Assembly (NCBI GenBank): GCA_025403435.1
Contig: JAJQZP010000247.1
Location: 310,001 to 374,000 of the forward strand
Source: Artocarpus heterophyllus
Taxonomy: Eukaryota > Streptophyta > Magnoliopsida > Rosales > Moraceae
DNA: 64,000 nt
Direction of reading: 5' to 3'
Shown here: piece after piece, positions 58,592-64,000 of the stretch
Numbering within the stretch: position 1 is the stretch's first letter
Layout: the number at the start of each line of letters is the position of its first letter
Notes under the pieces: model-generated
Database searches by the model: none
What the model saw: the letters and a program-made list of their open reading frames with translations, nothing else
What the model was told of the DNA's origin: nothing
Program-made: the position numbers and the translations under genes

Positions 58592-61500
58592 TGTAACACC
58601 CGCTACTTTTCATGTAACAGTTAATAATAGAAATTTAACAACGTTAAGTATTTTCTTTATGATATAATGTTACTGACCATTTATTTAAGTATTATGATAG
58701 GTGACGATCACGTGAAATTGATGTGCTTAAGGTGTTCATGTCATTTATAGTGTATGCATGCTAAATATTTAATGTTTTATTTTTGTAACTTTTCAAGTGG
58801 CTCTTTAGCAGGCTGAATTTATTTTCCAGAATGGCATGTTGATGGATTAAAATGGCAGGTTGAACTCATAACTTTGGCAGGCCAAATTAAGCCATTGGCA
58901 AGCTGAACGTTGCTAACAAAAAATCAACAAATAAATCCAAATTTGTGGCATTGATGAGTAATTTAATTTATTGTGAAAATTCTGAATAATTGGTATATTC
59001 TTATCTCTTTCTTTATCCAAATTAAGGAAGGTTTGACTTTTAAAAAGATGATTTAAATTTGTGATAAGGTTTCCTATTTTGAAAAAATAAGATTTGGTAG
59101 TTGGAGCAAATCTTGGACTTTTTTATTATCCCTCTATCATGCATGCATAGATATCTCATTCTTTTCAGAAAAATGTGCTACAAATTAGAAAAGGCTATCT
59201 TTTTCTTTACTCACATCACTTTCATCCTTCACGTAAATTTTTCTCTCTCTCTCTCTCCCTCTATGTCGCTCTCTTTCTCTCTCTCTAAAAATTCTCTCAA
59301 ACACCCTCTCCTTCTTTCTCCACATTTTCTTCCCCTTCTCTCCCTTATTTTTCCTACAAAGAATTGAATGAAATATTGGGTTTTCTTTTGGGTAAATTCT
59401 AGGAAAGTTTGAGAAGAATTGTTTTGAGGTAAGAAATTTGTTCTAGGATTCTGACTCCAATAACTTTGTCTATGAATTTCCGTTTGCTGTGAAATTTTAT
59501 ATTTATGTATGTCTTATATAATATTCCTCAAAATTTCCGTTTACTGAGATATTGAATTTTTATTCTCTACCACTCATATGTTTTATCTATGCTAATCGGT
59601 AATGATTCAATAAAAAGGCAGTTTTTGTTCATAGGACCAACGAATTGTGATTTGAATGAAATTTTACAAAAATATTCATACATACTGTAGGTTATGATTT
59701 GGAAAATTTTGTGGTGTTTTGATGAATATTTGATGAGTTCTTGAATTTTCTTTAAGAAAGGTCCTTATGGCTGTCTGATCAGTAAATTCTAGACTCCTTG
59801 TTTGTGTGACCTTTTTGTATGACCAAACAAATTTATTTACCAATGAAACTTTTTGTGGTACTGTATTTATATGTTAATAGGTTGCCATAAAAGTTTTAGG
59901 GTCAAAGTTATTTTATTTTGATTATTTGAGTATGATAAACATGTGTTACTCACTGCCTTATGTGTTTAAGGTCTATTTTGTCTCTAAATTCTAATGCATG
60001 TTTTGAATTTATTTGAAGTTAATTTTGGATATGTTATAGTTTTATGTGTCTATTGTATGCAGGGTTTTTATGAAATTATTTTAGTATATAGATAATTTAT
60101 TTTATGAGCGTTTGTTGGGGTTGCTTACTGTTTTGTTGTTGCTGGCAGTTTATGTATTGTATGTAGAGTGACTAATTTTAATTTAATGGAACTTTTATGG
60201 CTAAAGAAAAATTAGGGTAATTCATATATATGTTAATTATGTCCTTACAAAATTTCATGCCTTAATTGTATATGAATTGTGAGTTTCTGAATTATGAATA
60301 CATAAGGGTCAAGCAGGTATTATTATTGAAGTTTTTGCATGAATATTTGTAAGTTAGTAAAGTGTATTTATGCTCTTGTATTCCTTGAGACGGAAGTATG
60401 AATAATGTCATATGGTTTTGGATGATTTCATGAGAATGAAATTTATTTTTATTTGCAAATGGAAGTATGACATGAACACACCAACAAGTGAGCATAATGA
60501 GACCGTGGTGACATCATCTAAGATAAGGTTTAAGTAAGCAAGTCAAGTAAGTACATTCCACCTACAACATGATAAGTTTAATGAAAAGTTTTAAATTTTG
60601 TAATGTTTTATTATGAAAGTTTTTAATGCATAAGAAGGTTTAATGTATGTTTTGATGATGAGGCATTTCAAAAATCAAAAGTATATATGTATATATGTAT
60701 CACCTAAATAAGTGTTGCACACCCTCTATTTATGATGTCCAAAGTTGGACCTGTTATGTATAGTTAGTGATTAGCTACCCTTCTCTTCTCACAGCGACGC
60801 ACCTACGATGATGATAATGGTGCAATACTTAGGCCCCCAAAGATAAAATGAATAAAGTTTTAATATGGATAATAATAATGAAAGATATGTTCAATATGAA
60901 ACTATGCCAAGTGCACTATTATGTTAATGATGATTATGATTATGATGTTTTGTAAAGGTGTTCATAAAATGTATTAAGTTATGAGATAAAAAAGTATACT
61001 TACTAAGATTTTGCTTGCTTAGTTTATGATCATGCTGTAGATAAAGTTAAGAGGACTATGGAATAGGTAGAGGGCAAGGATAGGTGTGTGAGCAAGGAGC
61101 GATGGATTGAAACAAAAGATCGCCAAGATAGAAATTTTTCATTTTAAAAAAAAAGTTTCTGAAGTATGTTTTTATTCTTTGTATGTAAAATTTTTGTACT
61201 ATTAAGTGAAAAGACTTGTTTGTACTTTAATTTGATTTTGCAGAAGATCGGCCTGCCTATTACCCTGTATCAGCCTAGCGATATAAGTGTTTTAAAACCC
61301 CTATTTTGTAGTGCCTCAGATGGCCTGCCAATGATTGAAGTTCAGACTACCGGTCATGTTCGGCCTGTTGGTGTCTGGAGTTCGGCCTACCAAACTGTTT
61401 GAATAGATTTTAAAGTTTGATTTAAATTTTATTTAAATTATGGTATCATTATTTTCAAATTGGTAAACTATTTAAAAATTATATATATGAGTAGTTTTAA

Positions 61501-61661
61501 TATATGATTGTGTATTTATAAATGTTATAAAAATATATATATGTATGAATCTTGGGGATGTGTTCATTAAATTATGTTTTTAAATTTAAATAGTTTATCA
61601 TAATTAATGATAACAAGGATGAATGTAATGACATCTGTGACATCCATAAGGGGGCATTACA
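58592..61661 (+). repeat. 5' LTR of the 58.6 kb gypsy element
   Basis: 3070 bp. It holds array 1 at 58805-58910 and array 2, in opposite orientation, at 61245-61400. A CT-rich leader lies at 59235-59345, donor-like GAGGTAAG at 59429 and TACTAAG (61001) to GCTGTAG (61040) as acceptor. It is collinear with 25988-29166 reversed. Confidence 0.9.
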
Positions 61662-61890
61662 GGCTTTGGTATCAGAGCGAGTTTTCATTTTCAATTCACA
61701 TCAGCACACATCAATTCAAGTCCTCCAAGTAAGTTTGTTTTAAGTTAATTGTTATGAATGTAGGTTTGATGGTAAGTATAAGATTTTGTTGTTTAAAGAT
61801 AAATGACTTAGTGCATAATTTAGTAGTAATATCCTATCTCATAAATTGGAAGATTATTCCTATGATCATAGTTCTTTTAAGAAATCAAAG

Positions 61891-62800
61891 ATGAACGGTC
61901 GTAGAGGAATCCAAACTCGCGCTCAAGCCACTACGGCTAATGAAAACTCAACCGATGCAAGACTACTGATAATTATTACTGAATTACAAGGCAACTCAAA
62001 GATAAAAAGAAGGGAGATCAAGGAACTAAGAGCTAATGGTCAAGGAGGTGAAAGACCAGGATATGACATGCCACCTCCTCCTCCTTCTCAGCCCTGAAGA
62101 GAAGAAGCCCCAGCTCCTGCACCAGAACCAAGACCTGCCTGCCAAGAACCATTGCTAGTTAGATGGAAGAGAACGAAGCCAGCACACTTTGAAGGTTCTA
62201 AGGATCCTCATGTTGCTCAAGGATGGCTGAACACAATTGAAGCCACTCTAAAGCTGATGGGTTTCACAGAAAATAAGAAGGTCCTCTATGCTTTGTACTG
62301 CCTCACTATAGAGGCCAGAATTTGGTGGGATGGAATCGAACAAAATAGGAATGTAGACAAGATGACATGGGCTGATTTTATGCAAGAATTCAACACGAAG
62401 TTCTTCCACATTAACATTACCCAGAAGCATCATGATGAGTTTGAGAACCTACGCCAAGGAGACATGTCAATTACCTATGTGGTGGCTAAATTCGAATAGT
62501 TGGCACATTTTTGCCTAGGAATGGTTAGTGATGATAGTGAGAGGATTAGAAGATTGATTAGAGTCCTTAGGCCAGATATTGTAGCAATAGTTGATGGGGC
62601 AAATACTCAAAACTGACCTCAGGGCAGAAACAACAACAACAACTAAAACTGGAGGAACAACAAGAGGAAGGGCAACTTCCAGAACCAGTAGGGCCAAGGT
62701 AATAAGAAGCAAAATGGTGGACAATACAACAACAATAATAGGTAGATTCAACCATGTGCCAAGTGTAGGAGAAAACATCTAGTGAATGTCATTTGGGGAC
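61891..62800 (+). pseudogene. gag: gag of the 58.6 kb gypsy element (broken, 3' deleted)
   Basis: The start at 61891 reads MNGRRGIQTRAQA, as in the minus-strand copy at 25758. The open piece ends at 62097; the next (62152-62499) has EPLLVRWKRTKPAHF, WLNTIEATLKLMGF, ARIWWDGIEQNRN and LRQGDMSITYVV. A TAG precedes LAHFCLGMV, as in the 9000 region of the other copy. The first zinc knuckle region (CAKC..) lies near 62755 and runs straight into the deletion junction. Confidence 0.85.
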
Positions 62801-62805
62801 AAACT

Positions 62806-63676
62806 AGTGTTTTCAAAGATTGATTTACGGTTATGATACCATTAGTTGAAGATAAAAGAAGGAGACATCCCTAAGACAGCCTTCAGATCAATGTATGGTC
62901 ACTATGAATTTGTGGTTATACCTTTCGGTCTAACGAATGCACCTGCAGCCTTCATGGACTTGATGAATCAGGTATTCAAGGATTTCCTTAATAAATTTGT
63001 CATTGTGTTTATCGGCGATATTCTTATTTATTAGAAGAGTTGGGAAGAGCATGCCGAACATATGAGGATAGTGTTGGAGAGTCTAAAGAGACATGAGTTG
63101 TATGCAAAGTTCTCAAAGTTTGAGTTCTGGCTAGACAGTGTATCTTTCTTGGGCCATGTTGTATCAAAAGAAGGAATAATGGTGGATCTTGCGAAAGTTG
63201 GAGCTGTTCTCAACTGGAAACAACCAAAGAATTCAAGTGAGATAAGGAGCTTCTTGGGACTAGCTAGTTATTACCAAAAATTAGTGGAAGATTTCACCAA
63301 GATGGCAGCACCTCTCACAGATCTAACTCGTAAAGAAAAAAAGTTTGAATGGACAAATGCGTGCGAGAAGAGTTTTCTAGAATTGAGGAAAAGGTTGACT
63401 ATAGCTCAAGCCTTGGCTATTCCTAAAGGGAATGATGGGTTTGTAATTTACAATGATGCTTCTAAGATGAGCCTTGGTATTGTATTAATACAGAATGATA
63501 GAGTGATCGCTTATGCTTCGAGACAGCTAAAAGACTACAAGAAGAACTATCCTACTCATGACCTTGAATTGGCGGCCATAGTTTTTGCATTGAAGATATG
63601 GAGACATTACTTGTATGAAGTTCAATGTAAGATTTTTACTAATCATCAAAGTTTAAAAGTACTTCTTCACTCATAA
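62806..63676 (+). pseudogene. RT (C-terminal part) and RNase H of the 58.6 kb gypsy element
   Basis: After the junction, FSKID then [32 protein letters not shown] and FIGDILIY appear; the expected FIDD reads FIGD, so a catalytic Asp is lost. After a TAG (63034) the open piece 63062-63676 runs through [50 protein letters not shown] (Asn where Ser is usual before Asp) and [21 protein letters not shown] frameshift near 63660 ends it. Confidence 0.88.
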
Positions 63677-64000
63677 GGACATGAATATGAGACAGCGGAG
63701 ATGGCTAAAGTTGGCGAAGGGTTATGATTATTAAATCCTTTATCATCCAAGAAAGGCTAATCGAATAGCTGATGCTCTGAGTAGAAAGACTGATGCCATG
63801 TTGACGTCGTTACAAACAATGTTTCAGCCTTTGCGGAAAGAAATTCTAGACTTTGGTTTGGAAATCATAACAGGGCAGCTTTCAGCACTAACCCTTATTC
63901 CATCATTGTATGATGAGATTAGGTGTAAGCAAGACGAAGATGTAAGTTGATGATGATCAAGCAGGAAATTAGTGAAGGAAAATATGAAGAGTTTTGTATT
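63677..64000 (+). pseudogene. RNase H end and start of the integrase region, 58.6 kb gypsy element
   Basis: Broken frames match 11385-11710: [21 protein letters not shown] near 63760, then [13 protein letters not shown] and the pre-integrase linker. The integrase proper would follow past the window end. Confidence 0.75.

Larger units (their letters stand above)
58592..64000 (+). mobile_element. Ty3/gypsy element, internally deleted, running off the window end
   Basis: The 5' LTR is 58592-61661 (TGTAACACCC..GGCATTACA) and PBS TGGTATCAGAGCGA starts at 61667. The five bases before it are ATATG; the matching TSD is outside the window. Internal coding is related to the 8.2-13 kb element but about 1.1 kb covering the second zinc knuckle, protease and RT start is missing (junction near 62808). 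Confidence 0.9.

Noticed and set aside
59101..59367. 88-codon ORF with a Ser/Leu-rich end
   Set aside because: It spans the CT-rich leader of a gypsy LTR; the sister LTR at 25988-29166 has an equally low-complexity antisense version.
1..64000. tRNA or rRNA genes
   Set aside because: I saw no cloverleaf with A and B boxes or rRNA-like blocks by eye; the TGGTATCAGAGC matches are primer-binding sites next to LTR ends.

Overview
This window looks like repeat-dominated, AT-rich heterochromatin of a flowering plant, probably a eudicot; the species cannot be told from sequence alone. I found no intact cellular gene. It holds nested LTR retrotransposons of the Ty3/gypsy (chromovirus, Tekay/Del-like, with 2-3 kb LTRs) and Ty1/copia classes, one CACTA (En/Spm) DNA transposon with a decayed Ulp1-like protease, several solo or minimal LTR elements, and the relic of one host gene. 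That relic is a GT14 (core-2/I-branching, DUF266-type) glycosyltransferase on the minus strand.

Layout. 1-1171 is the 3' end of a gypsy LTR. 1172-2035 and 31419-34600 are AT-rich flanks that may be one degenerate LTR, split by the CACTA element (2036-31415, TSD TTG). Inside the CACTA sits a copia element (3782-23960, TSD GTTAG), and in its 5' LTR lies a fairly young gypsy element (5398-16085, TSD GAAAC). A second gypsy element on the minus strand (24069-29166, TSD ATTGG/GTTGG) also lies in the CACTA and contains a piece of copia LTR. 35487-41022 is a SIRE/Maximus-like solo LTR split by a minimal gypsy derivative (35680-39795) with two LTRs and only about 198 bp between them. 41542-43931 is a solo gypsy LTR.

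44706-55157 holds the GT14 relic. Its coding sequence is cut by a gypsy element (46008-55108) that landed inside an exon, and its upstream end is cut by a copia element (55158 onward). That copia element is itself interrupted at 58592 by another gypsy element that runs off the window end.

Two features recur across families. (1) Arrays of an interrupted palindrome, consensus TTCGGC-AG-GCCGAA, are spaced about 22 bp apart. They occur in LTRs and leaders of both copia and gypsy elements that share no other obvious sequence. (2) Every long gypsy LTR carries an intron-like layout: a pyrimidine-rich leader, a donor of the AAGGTAAG/AAGGTTAG type, 1-1.6 kb, then TACTRAG, a pyrimidine tract and AG. 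All coding regions are broken by stops and frameshifts. In the best preserved element most stops are TAG, as expected from deamination of methylated CHG sites.
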